Origin: Fragum whitleyi
Lineage: Eukaryota; Mollusca; Bivalvia; Cardiida; Cardiidae
Assembly (NCBI GenBank): GCA_948146395.1
Contig: OX411547.1
Location: 28,271,114 to 28,335,113, forward strand
DNA length: 64,000 nucleotides
Direction of reading: 5' to 3'
Below are positions 51,771 to 63,264 of this stretch, piece after piece; the stretch's first letter is position 1, and each line of letters starts with the position of its first letter. The notes under the pieces are model-generated. The model did no database searches. It saw only the letters and a program-made list of their open reading frames with translations, and was not told where the DNA came from. The translations under genes were made by a program, and so were the position numbers.

Positions 51771-52391
51771 ATGGCTGGCACACTTAAAAGAGATCATGTG
51801 ATATTGTGTACATTAAAAAAAAACTCCCAGTGAATGTCAAAATAAATATGGCGACAGTTAATGAAAGGGAGAAAAATTAAGGGCATTGAGGGGGCCTGGC
51901 CCTTTTAATCAAATTGATATTTGAGCCTGGTCAGTTGACAGACCAAAGATTAAAAAATCATATTCTTTTCTCCTTAGTTATTATAGTGAATGGAAATTAT
52001 TGCTTCAAAAAACATTAATTATGGCCCTATAGTTTCTGTTTTTGTACCATAGTAATAATGATTGTTAGTATTATAAATAATCCATCTGTCTCCATTTTGA
52101 TATGAGAAATAGGTAGACTTTTCTCATAGAAAAACCAGACTGAGAATAATGTGAATAAAAGGGAACAATATATAGAAGGAGAAAATATAGTATCATTGAA
52201 ATGTTTCAGATGATTGTTTTATGTATATGGCTGTAAAAAAAGGCATTTTTTCCCAAGTACTTATTTATTGTTGGTGTAAATCAGAAACTTCATAACTACT
52301 GTAGTTACAAGGTTTCAGAATTGCAATGACTATATCTGCTTTTCAAAAAACTAAATTTGCAACTGTAGCATGTTACAGCAATGAATTGTTT

Positions 52392-52686
52392 AGGTTACCC
52401 ACTGTCATTCTGAATAAATACTGAATTAAAATCAAAGTGCTGAAGGCACTCGGTGCTCTTATTGTGAGTCACTATTTTGAAAAATACAATTCTCCATCTC
52501 ATGCTTTATATCGAGCTAATAGCACTAGATGCACTTATTGTCAGCATTTATTTTGAAACTGTAAATTTATAAAAGTAAAATCAGGTGGTATTGATAAAGA
52601 TCAGACTGCAGTTATGTGCAGACTGATCTTTGTCTCTACCCCCTGTCAAAGCAGAAAAATACCAGGTTCAGCATGACAAGAGTTAA
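52392..52686. mobile_element. TTAA MITE family 1, copy
   Basis: Left end eroded (TACCCACTGTCATTCTGAAT), right end CAGCATGACAAGAGTTAA. Central AAGATCAGACTGCAGTTATG continues as complement. Shares its right TTAA with the next copy. Confidence 0.7.
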
Positions 52687-52929
52687 TCGTTGTAATACTG
52701 AGTAAAAACCTTTACAAAATGTCATTAAAATCAAAGTACTGAAAGCACTGGATGCACTGAGAGTGGTGAGTCATTATATCTTTTGAAAGTATTATTTTTT
52801 AACTCTCCTGACTTAACAAAGTGATATAAGGTGGTATGGACTAAGATCAGAGCACTTATGTGCAGACTGATCTTTGTCTATATCCCCTGTCAAAGCAGAA
52901 ATATACCAGGTTCAGCATGATAAGGGTTG
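52683..52929. mobile_element. TTAA MITE family 1, tandem copy
   Basis: TTAATCGTTGTAATACTGAG to CAGCATGATAAGGGTTGA. Head-to-tail with the previous copy through one shared TTAA. Confidence 0.7.
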
Positions 52930-53375
52930 ATATGCCCTGCGTTCAAGATGAAATTGTATGAGAAATGGCTCCCCTCTCTGCATGGGTTAACTGGCATGCA
53001 AGGCACAATACCTGCATTTTTAAATGTAATCAAAGATTTTATAGCTCATCGAAATATGGAACATATAATGTGATCACATATTGGAGTCCTAAAGCAAAGC
53101 AAAGGGTGGCGTCCAATTCTTTGTCTGGTGCATAACTCTGTCACCTCATATTCCATTGACTTGAAACTTGGCAGTTATGTTCCTCTCCTCAACTCCTCAA
53201 CAGAGAGCAGTGGGAAACAAGCGTGTAACAGCTAGGCAATCTTGTGACACTTTGATGCCTTGTTTACTTCATCAGCACACTGAACTGGTTACTGCTTCTG
53301 GATGAAACTGTACATGGAAAGAAAATTTGTCAATCAGAAATATTCCTTGCTTTATATCGACATTGGATAACCAAA

Positions 53376-53413
53376 ATTTTGTAACTACAGTTTCATAAAA
53401 GCTGTAGTTACAA
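53376..53413. repeat. Hairpin TGTAACTACAG
   Basis: TTTTGTAACTACAGTTT / AAGCTGTAGTTACAAGA arms with a short loop. Surrounded by 'ggcgtccaattctttgtctgg'-type repeat DNA (53090-53640) that resembles pearl-like elements without a clear end. Confidence 0.65.
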
Positions 53414-53913
53414 GATTTTGGTCACTATCTACGATAGCTCAGAGAAAACTGGAGGTTTTGTGATCACCTTGAAGCGACAAACTTTAACCTTGGTGATATC
53501 TGTTGTCATTGAAGATATCTTCATGAAAACATTGCATGTGTGTTTACCATCATGAGAGCTATCCAGACTTTCAAAGGGGATAACTCTGAAAGCATTTTCG
53601 TAAGAGTAATGTCCCTTTTTGGACTTTAATTTTTGGCATTATCCAGCACCTGCAGTCTAGCTATGCTGTATGGCACTGGTAGGTGATACGCTTGTTTGTG
53701 GAGCAATAACCAGCAGTTTTCCCACCTACTAATTTCATTGTAGGGCTTGAAAATTCTTTTCGTCTGCTTGTCCTGCATGATTTTTTCCTGCTTTGTCTAT
53801 ATAAGCTTGATGAGAGGATTTCGCAAAATTTCACTTAAGAAATAAATGTATCACTATATTTTATTATATAGCAGGACGAGTAGAAATTTCAAGAATTTTC
53901 AAGCCCTGCATTG

Positions 53914-54167
53914 TGAACCCTAATCATGCTGAACCTGGAATATTCCTGACTTGGCAGGAGCTATAGACAAACATTAGCCTGCACATATGTGCACTCTGAT
54001 CTTAATCTATATCACCTGTATTTCCTTTTTTGAAACCAGAAAAGCTTAAAAATTTAATTTTCAGTATGAATACCAATTCACATGTTGTGCCTTCAGTGCT
54101 TTAAGCACTTAGATTTCAAGTTGTAGCAATTCTTCCAAGAATTTTTATTCAGCATGACTAGGGTTAA
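53914..54167. mobile_element. TTAA MITE family 1, copy
   Basis: TGAACCCTAATCATGCTGAA to CAGCATGACTAGGGTTAA, 254 bp, with AGCCTGCACATATGTGCA at the centre. Confidence 0.8.
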
Positions 54168-54397
54168 GATTATCCCACTGACAATGTATTCATTCAGAGA
54201 ACACATCATATATTATAAATGAGAATGACTGTCTGTTGTCAGTCAGCAAGTAACTGATAAGCCACATATGGCTGGATGATAAAATAAACAAACATTACAC
54301 ATCATACTGTAAACTGTTTACTTTACAAAATAACACACTGACATGTGAGAACCCATTTGCTACCTAATTTACTCATATTTGCACCTTTCTTGGATTA

Positions 54398-54626
54398 TTA
54401 ACCCTTTGCTGTGTAATCCCTGCTTTTTACGTGCCTGTGATTTTATGATTGAGAAAATATTGTGAAAAAAGAAGAAATTGCTTCTGACAAGCAATTTCTT
54501 CTTTTTCCACACTATTTTCTACCCTACTGAATGGTTATTTTTCAAATTAAATCCATTATAAATTTTCGTCTGCAAAACATTTGAATTTGGACAGGTCCAA
54601 AATTTTGTAAAACAAGAAAGGGTTAA
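54398..54626 (-). mobile_element. TTAA MITE family 2, copy D
   Basis: TTAACCCTTTGCTGTGTAAT to AGAAAGGGTTAA, 229 bp, both TTAA intact. The central hairpin has AGAAGAAATTGCTT / AAGCAATTTCTTCT arms. Confidence 0.9.
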
Positions 54627-54765
54627 TCCTTGTCATGCCGAACCAGGGATATGTCTTAATTGACAGGAGGTATGGACAAAGATCAGCCTGCATTTGTGTG
54701 CATTCTGATCTTAGTCTTCACCAGCTGAATTTCCTTTATGATTAAAATGCCTTTATATAGGCTTG
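54623..54765. mobile_element. TTAA MITE family 1, truncated, abutting copy D
   Basis: TTAATCCTTGTCATGCCGAA starts on the TTAA that closes the family 2 copy. The body stops after 'ttcctttatgattaaaatgc', so only the left half remains. Confidence 0.7.
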
Positions 54766-55314
54766 TCGAAAGAAGGGACATTATTGTGATTACCTGTGGT
54801 GTCCAGGGGCCCGTTTAACAAGGCTTCTTACGAAAAAATTGATCGTAAGTCAAAATCACAAATCGTACATGGTGTTTTCATTCATCATTAGATTCTGCCT
54901 TGCAATATCTCTTCAGAAGACAATTCCAATGAGATGATGCATGATAGAATTCTATACTTAGTTACTACTATAGAAGCAATTTTAATTTTTGACTTACACA
55001 AAAAATTATCGTAAGATGTTTAGTAAAACGGGCCCCAGGCCGCTGGTAGGCGGATGGGCAGCTTACACTTCCTTGTCCAGAGCATTAAACTGTTACCTTA
55101 TCTCTGATTGTTCTGAATTATGTTGTATTCCTCTTCTGATTATGGAGTGTAGTGCTAAAGAACTGTAACTCTACCTAGCTTATTTTTTAGTCATTCTTCT
55201 TTGTTGAACTTATTTCATTCTTTGACATCCAGCAGTATGATGAGCACATCTTGTGGCAATTTGCAACCTTATTAGCTTGGCTGTTTTCGACAAAAACCTG
55301 AGGTATTATGATCA

Positions 55315-55637
55315 CCTTGGCGTTTTTCGCGTTGGGGTGACAAACTTTAAACTTGCTCATAACTTTTGAATTGCAGGTGATACAGCCTTAATATTTTACA
55401 TGGTCATTGCTTGGGACAAGACCTTTCTGTAGGTTTCAAGGTCAAGGTCATTTTTCAAGGTCAAATTCCTTTAAAAAAATTAACCTTGGACATAACTTTT
55501 GTATGGTAAGTCAAAGAGTCTTCATAATTCACATGATCAATGTTTTGGACAAGACCTTTCTATTCATATATTTGCATTTGCCCAAGAAACTTATTATAAA
55601 CAGCCAAGCGTTGGCACCAGTTGGCGGTGCTCTTGTT
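55315..55637 (+). mobile_element. Pearl-like element P10
   Basis: Core units 'gttttacatg..cattgcttgggacaagacctttctg' occur twice (~55395 and ~55530). It ends in hairpin GCACC-agttggc-GGTGC then TCTTGTT (55631-55637). The open frames 55407-55640 and 55499-55702 are repeat sequence. Confidence 0.6.
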
Positions 55638-55877
55638 TAAATTTAGATTTACAAGGTTTTTACAAATCCTTACGAAAAAAATTTTTTACCTTCAACCATT
55701 GAGCTCATGAAAATTTCGATCACTCAAACTGCATCTTAAACTATTGATTATTAAGCCCCATCATACTGTTGACAGACATTAGCCTATACTGTACCTTACC
55801 CTCTTAAGAACGGTGGTCAAAACTTGAGTGAGATTAGTTGAAACGTCCCAAACATTGGCTGTTTGTTCTAACAAAAT

Positions 55878-56110
55878 GAGCCTGTGCATGAAATTTCCAA
55901 TTTGACGTGTATGGGTTACAAACATTGAGTAACCTACACAGTCTTGCAGTACAGCTAGAAGGCTGCCCTACTATATACGGATTCTGTAAGACCTTATCTT
56001 TCTACCAAATCCATAGTAAAGGCTATGGACAGACTGTGCGGATGCACAGGCTGGTCATAGTCTTTGATCTGCGCACATTTGAAAATGTAGAAAATGTCTT
56101 GCACAGGCTC
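55878..56110. mobile_element. MITE of the GAGCCTGTG family, copy 3
   Basis: GAGCCTGTGCATGAAATTTC at the left, TGCACAGGCTC at the right, centre CAGACTGTGCGGATGCACAG. The open frame 55907-56149 is part of it. Confidence 0.8.
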
Positions 56111-56399
56111 TTATTAGAATTCTGTAGGGTAATGGTTATGCATGTCTAGGAATAAAAATAATTACATTCAAAAAAAGTTTTGACAAATTTTTTGCAGCAA
56201 AATAAGCAGTATGGAAACTTGGAAAATAGTAAAAGGTAGTTTCACCTTTCATCACAAAGTTTTTACACACTTCTTTATGTGTCAAACTGCAAAGATTATG
56301 TAGTGATAGATTTAAAGGGAAAACTGCCTTATTTTCACCTGCTTGTTAGATATTATTAACAATAGAAAAAAGTAGACAAGTGGCTGATATAGAATTGTT

Positions 56400-57172
56400 A
56401 ACCCCGCCTTCAAAGTAGAGAGAGAAATGATGACCCTAAAATAGGGTAGCTAATTAGGGCCTAGGGAATGCTTGAATGGCCCTTATGATCAGCGGGCGAC
56501 CTTGGGTGGCAGGTGGAGGTCACATGCTACCCTTTATCCCATGTGCAAAAAAATCTAAATGTATATGATCTATCCATGTATAGACAAAATTGATCTTTGA
56601 TCACTTAGTTTAACTTAAAATTGTGCATCAATTATCCAGTTCATGGATTAAAAAAATAATGCAATTGGCTTCTAAATATGGAAAGATTAGTTGGATGAAA
56701 TCTCTCATAGATATTATGAGCTCAGCCGTTTTTGGAGAAAAACAGAGGTATTGCTATAGCCTTAGTGTTGCAGTGATTGTTGTCATCATTGTGTGAAAAC
56801 TTTGACATTTTGTGATATCTCTGTTTCTACTGAAGGCTTTTGGTTTAAACCTATTTATTTTACATCGATTGGGAAACAAGTTCTTACAACTTAGATTAAT
56901 CCCTCTCGATTCTGCTTCCTGGAAAATTCACCAGTACTCTCACCGAATGTGTGGGTCAATGAAAGAACCAAAATCGATAGCCGCTCCCGCTACTGAAGGC
57001 ATTCACTTGAAACTTGGCACACATTTTCACCATCAGAATAGCAACTGATACTATAAAAGGGATTAACTCTAGATATATTTTGTGCAAATTTTGCGCTTTT
57101 TTAACTAAGATTTTTTTTCACCATCCAGCACTCAACAGCCCAGTGTAGGCATCCTTAGACGGTGCTCTTGTT
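56400..57172 (+). mobile_element. Pearl-like element P11
   Basis: Starts near AACCCCGCCTTCAAAGTAGA and ends GGCATCCTTAGACGGTGC then TCTTGTT (57166-57172). Includes 'cacttgaaacttggcacaca' and 'gggattaactct', common in this repeat class. The open frame 56812-57048 is not a gene. Confidence 0.5.
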
Positions 57173-57183
57173 ATATGCTCAAT

Positions 57184-57262
57184 CAAGGAGTCAGTACAAA
57201 ACTATTGTAAGTGCCTATAAATATAAAGACACTAACAATAGCTTTTTTCTGATCCCTCACAA
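57184..57262. mobile_element. Foldback element, CACTTACAAT subtype, diverged
   Basis: AAGGAGTCAGTACAAAACTA opens it. AGTGCCTATAAATATAAAGA, with the partner arm mutated (GACACTAACAATAGC), closes it. Ends GATCCCTC. Confidence 0.65.
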
Positions 57263-58550
57263 TGTCTTCAGAATAAGTATGTGTTTTTGTTTTTTTCTTT
57301 TTTTTTAAATTAATTTCATGATTATTTAAGTCGCCACTAACCCTAATCCACATCAATGGTAAATCTTTGTCACTCAAATAAAGTGTTAAATGAATAAATG
57401 ATATAGTGAACAAGACAGATAGCTGAATAGCCAAATGACAAGTTGGGCTCTACACAAGGGTGGACACAAAAAAGCGATAATTAGGCCTCTTTTTCATTGT
57501 GAACGGGAGAAAAGTGAGCTTATTTTATTATTAAATCAAACCACCCAGTGGCTTCTATTGATATATGTCAGTGGGTATTAAAGGGCCATCATGGTAAAAG
57601 AAGATTAAGGTGAAATATCTGCAAAAATCACTGTTGACAAATATGCCAGAATCTTCTTGATTTCATTTGAATTCAGGTAGTGGAACGGTTATAGTTCAGC
57701 AACATTTTGGGACTCGTGGTCTTTCACAATGTTGACCAAGGTTTCCTAATACCCAGATCTTAAAACTATTCTCACACAATTCCACATTTTTGACACCCAT
57801 GTAGAAAATTCTTTCCAAAAAATTATGAAAAATAAAAAATTGGTTGTTAAATGTGATTTGTAAATTATTTTAAATTTTTCTTCCTTAGATAATAAAGATT
57901 TTAAAATTTCATCAACTATGTTCTTTGGTTTGAAATCTGACCAGTCTAAAATTTTGGAGTCAAATAAATGGTTTTAAAATGGATAGCTTTTCTCATTGGT
58001 TATCTATTTCATTGCAAAATCAGTACAATGATTTGAAGGACAGCTCTTAGCTATACTGATAAATAATTAGTCAAAAGATAATTGAATATTTTCAAAAGCT
58101 GGCCAATTATTTTTAACTACAACATATTATCCCCCTTTATTGTATTGAATATGGATTGTCTATTATCTTATCTGTTGGTCAGAAAATTGGGAAAATTTGG
58201 CTTTCTGCAGTTATAGAAATAATAAGGCATTTATTGAATTTGATTTAAAGTATATTCAGTGCATTGTGATCCTTCTCTAAGACCACAATTGAAACGAATC
58301 GGCCAATCAGAGAACAGAATTTCAAAAGAATATATCACAGATACAACTCCAGGCGTTGTATTTACAGATATATGGTTGTAGTGTGTCTTGCACGTGAATA
58401 TGTGACAATTTTCAAATTTCAAACAAATTGCCCTTTTTAACAAGCTGTTTTCAAAGAAAACCCAAGAGTTGCTACAGCATTTGCGTCGTTGTTGTTGCTG
58501 CCCTTCATTAATATTTTGGTATCTCTCAAAGAGTAACCTGAACAATCAAG
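57263..58550. other. Non-coding interval
   Basis: AT-rich. The minus-strand open frame 58231-58545 (104 codons, with Gln-rich QQQQ) has no splice support or recognisable family. I see nothing else. Confidence 0.4.
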
Positions 58551-58554
58551 ATGG

Positions 58555-58880
58555 ATAAATATATAATACATACTAAGTGTATTGTATGCAAAAAAATATT
58601 TAACGAGGTTGGGAGAATCGATCATTGTCAAGGCTCTGCCGAGACAATTATCAATTCTCATAGCTGAGATAGATATTTTTTTCATACAAATTACATTAAG
58701 TTTGTATCATATTTATCTTTTAAACTCTATTTTGTCTTGTTTTGTCAATGTGTCTAACTGAAATGTGAGTTTCTATAAATAACCACGTTATATTATTCTT
58801 CTAAAAATAACTGATATCATAAAAATATCATACGGGGTGTTATCACACAGATATTTGTATAGTTATAAGATAAATCTAGA
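58555..58880 (+). repeat. Dispersed repeat, copy 2 (partner at 24115-24480)
   Basis: Same order of blocks as copy 1, including 'caaggctctgccgag' and 'gatatttgtatagttataag'. Confidence 0.6.
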
Positions 58881-58889
58881 TACATGTGC

Positions 58890-58987
58890 AAATTATGCCC
58901 CTTTTTAAGTTAGAATTTTATCCACTATCCTGTCTTTATCCAGCACCCAACAGCTGAACAAATGTGTCTGTAGGCAGTGCTCTTGTT
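58890..58987 (+). mobile_element. Pearl-like element 3' end (P12)
   Basis: CCAGCACCCAACAGCTGAAC ... GTAGGCAGTGC then TCTTGTT (58981-58987). Only the terminal part is recognisable. Confidence 0.5.
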
Positions 58988-59019
58988 AGGAAATTCCAAT
59001 AAGTCTGGCTTACTATACA

Positions 59020-59150
59020 ATAATTAAGTAGAAACTAGATATTGTAGGCTAAGATCAGACTGCACATCTGTGCAGTCTGATTTGGTCTACACTGTCTACC
59101 AAAGCTTTGTATATAGCAAGAATATTCTTTTGACAGCACGAGAAGGGTAA
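59020..59150. mobile_element. TTAA MITE family 1, truncated copy
   Basis: CTAAGATCAGACTGCACATC and its complement near 59045-59085, then ATATTCTTTTGACAGCACGA. No intact TTAA ends. Confidence 0.5.
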
Positions 59151-59472
59151 GCAATAATTTTGAAAAAGGTTCAAATCATATAGGTGATCATGCATCAAAG
59201 TTCTTTTAAAGTGGTTGGTATCGCAGGAAAACCTCTTTTATTGTCTCAACTCGGAAATCACTCGCTACTTAACATATCCAAAATGATAGCTCAAGTGTGA
59301 TAAGAAAAACATAGCAAAACTTAGTTACAAAATATTGAAATAAAAATTTGAACAGAATTGTTTTGAAGTTGATTATTCAAGTTTGATAAATAGTCTTTAA
59401 TTTGAGTTTTGAAACATTTTACTCAAGCTTTACTTAAATACGATTAATCCATTATTTGAACTGTTCATTTTT

Positions 59473-60509
59473 AGCTCCACTGGCTGAAAGCCACTGGGGC
59501 TATTGTCATGGCGTTGTGTCCGTCGTGCGTCCGTCCGTCCGTCTGTGCGTCCGTGCGTCAGGTCGTAAACTTTTTCTTTAAAAATCTTCTCCTCAGAAAC
59601 TACTGGATGGATTTCAACCAAACTTCACAGGAATGATCCTTGGGTGACCCTCTTTCAAAGTTGTTCAAGAAATTTTGATCCAATGAAAAACATGGATTTT
59701 ATGGGCGTGGCTAATTTCCAAATATGGTAAAAAGTGACTTTTCTCAGGTTTTAATTGATGGATACCAATTAAATTTTACATGAATGATCCTTGGGTGACC
59801 CTTTATCAGTCTACCTACAATTATTATGATCGGATGAAAAATATGTATTTTATGGGCGGAGGTCATTTCACTATATGTTATATAGTGGAAACTTTGATAA
59901 TCATTTTCTCAGAATCTAATTGATAGATATCAACCAAATTTTACATGAATGATCCTTGGGTGACCCTTTATCAGTCTACCTACAATTTTTGTGATTGGAT
60001 GAAAAATATGTATTTTATGGGCGGAGGTCATTTCCCTATATGTTATATAGGGGAAACTTTGATAATCGTTTTCTCAGAATCTAACTGATAGATATTAACC
60101 AAATTTTATATGAATGATCCTTGGGTGACCCTTTATCAGTCTACAAAAAATTATTATGATCGGATGAAAAACATGTATTTTATGGGCGGAGGTCATTTCA
60201 CTAAATGTTATATAATGGAAACTTTGATAATCATTTTCTCAGAATCTAATTGATAGATATCAACCAAATTTAATATGAATGATCCTTGGGTGACCCTTTA
60301 TCAGTCTACCAACAATTATTGTGATAGGATGAAAAATATGTATTTTATGGACACGTCATTTCTCTATATGTTATAATAGTGAAAACTTTGAAAATCATTT
60401 CAACCTCAGTATAACCCAAAATATCTAAAAATCTAGTCAAAACTTAGATTTGCTACTACAAGAAATTCAAGCCTGTGGAGCAACACAAGCCATTCATGGC
60501 TTTCTAGTT
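59473..60509 (+). mobile_element. Pearl-like element P2 with 165-bp tandem units
   Basis: Head AGCTCCACTGGCTGAAAGCC (hairpin), then CGTCCGTCCGTCCGTCTG (59527-59545). Core units are marked by GATCCTTGGGTGACC at 59635, 59786, 59951, 60116 and 60281 (spacings 151, 165, 165, 165). It ends in hairpin AAGCCAT-tc-ATGGCTT then TCTAGTT (60503-60509). It is the same family as P1 (2688-3980), which lies in reverse orientation. Confidence 0.8.
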
Positions 60510-60529
60510 TATTTTTTTTTTGATATTTT

Positions 60530-61191
60530 TAGAAAGGAATGAATTTTTATATGCAACTGGAGGCTGTTGTATATTCTTCATCATCTTCTCCGTCCCTCTG
60601 TCCGTATGAACGTAGATACGTATATACGTCCACTTTTCTTGTGAACTCAATTCCTCCCTCATTTTTGGACGGATCTGGATGAAACTTTCACTGAATGTTC
60701 CTAGTCATCTGACCATGCACATGAAGTCACGGTTTGGTGAATTTTAGCTGTGTCACGGAAAAAAGGGCCTTCATGTAAAAAATCTTGTGAATACAACTCC
60801 ACCCTTATTTATGGACGGATTTGGATGAAACTTTTAATATGAAATTCTTGTAAATGCAACTCCTTTAATTATGGACTTGTTTTACAGAAAAAAATGTTCA
60901 TTGTTACCTTAACTTGTGCATGTTGTTGCAGTTAAGTGAATTTCAGCCGTGTCATGGAAAAAAGGGCCTTCATGTCAAAGTTCTTTTTATTATTATATTT
61001 AGTTGCAGTTTATAGAAGCATTAAACCCAATTCAATCAATCAATAATCACAAACAGTTTGGACTTGACAATTTAAAAAGGTAGTCTGCAAATGTTCTTAA
61101 CTTGGTACTGTAAAAGTAAGTAGTGTCTACAATTATTTTTGTTAAATAGCAGCAAAGTGGCGGCGTATATTGTGACAATGGCACTCTTGTT
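60530..61191 (+). mobile_element. Pearl-like element P9
   Basis: Head GCAACTGGAGGCTGTTGTAT, CCGTCCCTCTGTCCG, core units with 'ctcatttttggacggatctggatgaaact' and a second at ~60800. It ends GGCGTATATTGTGACAATGG then CACTCTTGTT (TCTTGTT 61185-61191). A SINE tail-like segment (AAACCCAATTCAATCAATCA) lies at 61024-61046. Confidence 0.5.
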
Positions 61192-61336
61192 CTTTAAAGT
61201 AAAAGCTTAAAAGAAGACCAAGTAATAAAAATGTTGGTCATGGCATTTTTAGATGAGCTGTTTTTGAAAATGGAGGGTTATGCAAATATATTTCGTAGAA
61301 TTAAAGACGATGAAAAATGGTAAAGGTCTACTGATT

Positions 61337-61564
61337 TTAACCCTATGCTGTTTAATCCCTGCTTTTTACGTGCCTGTGATTAAATGATTGAGAAAACATT
61401 GTGGAAAAAGAAGAAATTGCTTCTGACAAGCAATTTCTTCTTTTTCCACACTATTTTCTACCCTTCAGAATGGTTATTTTTCAAATTAAATTCACTTTAA
61501 ATTTTCGTCTGCAAAACCTTTGAATTTGGACAGGTCCAAAACTTTGTAAAACAGGAAAGGGTTA
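61337..61564 (-). mobile_element. TTAA MITE family 2, copy E
   Basis: TTAACCCTATGCTGTTTAAT to GGAAAGGGTTAT; the right TTAA is mutated. The central hairpin is intact. Confidence 0.85.
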
Positions 61565-61605
61565 TAGGAAACTTTGCCTCAACAGGTAAATAAGTCACCT
61601 TTGTC

Positions 61606-61811
61606 TTAACCCTTGTCATGCTGAATCTGGAATATTCCTGCTTTTGCAGGACGCAATAGACAAAGATCAGCCTGCACATATTCTTTGTGGGCAAGAATAG
61701 CTTAAAGATCAATAATTGTCAAAATGAATATAGACTAACTTTTAGTGCTTTTCCACTTTTTGACGCAAATGTAACTTTGTCAAGGTTTTTATTCAGCATG
61801 ACAAGAGTTAA
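61606..61811. mobile_element. TTAA MITE family 1, copy with both TTAA
   Basis: TTAACCCTTGTCATGCTGAA to CAGCATGACAAGAGTTAA, 206 bp. Half of the central palindrome is lost. Confidence 0.85.
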
Positions 61812-61849
61812 CTTGAATTTTCTTATACACTGCAAATCAAGGGATGAAC

Positions 61850-61915
61850 TTGAAGTGCATCACTTTCTTAAGTATAGGCACCTACAATAATTTTGCGCTA
61901 AGCCCTTGATTTAAT
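61850..61915. repeat. Eroded foldback, CACTTACAAT subtype
   Basis: AGTATAGGCACCTACAATAA and TTTGCGCTAAGCCCTTGATT match the right half of 49046-49117. The left half is degraded. Confidence 0.5.
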
Positions 61916-63260
61916 TTTTTATCCTTTTTTGCAGGGACCAAAAAAGGATTACCTTTTTAAAAAGGGGCCCAAATTCTTTTATCTTGAATGAAAAAGACTT
62001 AACCCTGAAGGTCAAACCGTAACCGTGGTTGAATAGATTGTATGATTTATTTAAAGTGTTTATTAGGACAACACTCGAGTTGAAGTTGACATAATTCTGT
62101 AAGGCCTTCATCCTACATTTGTTGAGCATGGAAGCAAGATATCCCATTATGCTTCTTTTAAATAAAACTGATCTTTTAAACCAAGATAAAACTGGATTTT
62201 TTAAATTACTGCTTAAGAATTATTAAATCTGATTAGTTATTGGTTAAAATCAAATAATACTGAATTGATATAAAAAGTTAATTATAACAACCATTATTTC
62301 ATTCTTGAAAAATATTAATAAATAGAAAGTATAATATTGTGAAAGAGGAAAATCCTAAGAAAAATCCAAGTTTTCATCAAAAACAATTGTTTATAGTAAA
62401 TTAAGCTCCAATTAAAGGGGAAAATCAAAAAGATATTAATTTCATAGATATTTGGATAACAAATTCATTGCTAAATAAAAGGTCCCTTTCTATGTTTTGC
62501 AAAGCTCCTGGGAGCGTTTATATTGACAAATATGGTATTAAAAATGTTACTGAAATGCCCTCATTTAAAAAACACAACATTGAGTTCTCTTTAATACAAA
62601 AACCAAGTTCAAAAACATAAAATCATGTATATCAAACAAACATCAGCAAGTCAAATTTGTAACTTCCTTTTAAAGGAAATGTTGTAGACATGCTTTTAAA
62701 CTTGTGACATAATGGTTCAATGTTTTATACATTTTGATACATTAAAAATGGAAGTTGGCTGTTGGTTGACGTGATCAATCCCTTTTAGATAGACTAAATG
62801 TGATCTAAATTTGGTGTAGATAATATCGTATCTTTTCATTTTAGTTAGACTTGTTTTTGGAGAAACCCTAGGTATTGTCATCACCTTAGTGTTGTTGGTG
62901 ATGGTGTTGGTGTTTGTTGTTGGCATGGCAAAATTTAACATTGGTTCATGTTTCAATTGATTTCTTTTTTACTTACCAGTGCAATATTTTCTACTCCATT
63001 AAGTCAAAGAGCAGTTAGGAGTTTGTTTCTTTGAATAGGGATATACTACGCTCTCTAAATGATTTCTTTCAGTCATATCTCAGTGACTGGAGCACCTACA
63101 AGAATTGCGACACCTCAAGGGTTTCGCGGGAAAGAATGAGTGAAAATGAAAGTCGTAAATGTTTTCTTTAAAGACGATTCAAAGTTGATAGATTGAGGTT
63201 GGGAGATGATATATCGACAGACAGCACGAGATGATACCAAAATACGTTGACATTAGGTAC
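61916..63260. other. Non-coding interval
   Basis: No gene seen. 62850-62950 has repeat phrases (cctaggtattgtcatcacctt) of the pearl-like class. 63048-63110 contains a SINE remnant (GACTGGAGCACCTACAAG). Confidence 0.4.
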
Positions 63261-63264
63261 CATA

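Noticed and set aside
58231..58685. Minus-strand ORFs, one with a QQQQ run
   Set aside because: No splice sites in phase, no family resemblance, and the right part overlaps a dispersed repeat. Chance ORFs in AT-rich DNA fit better.
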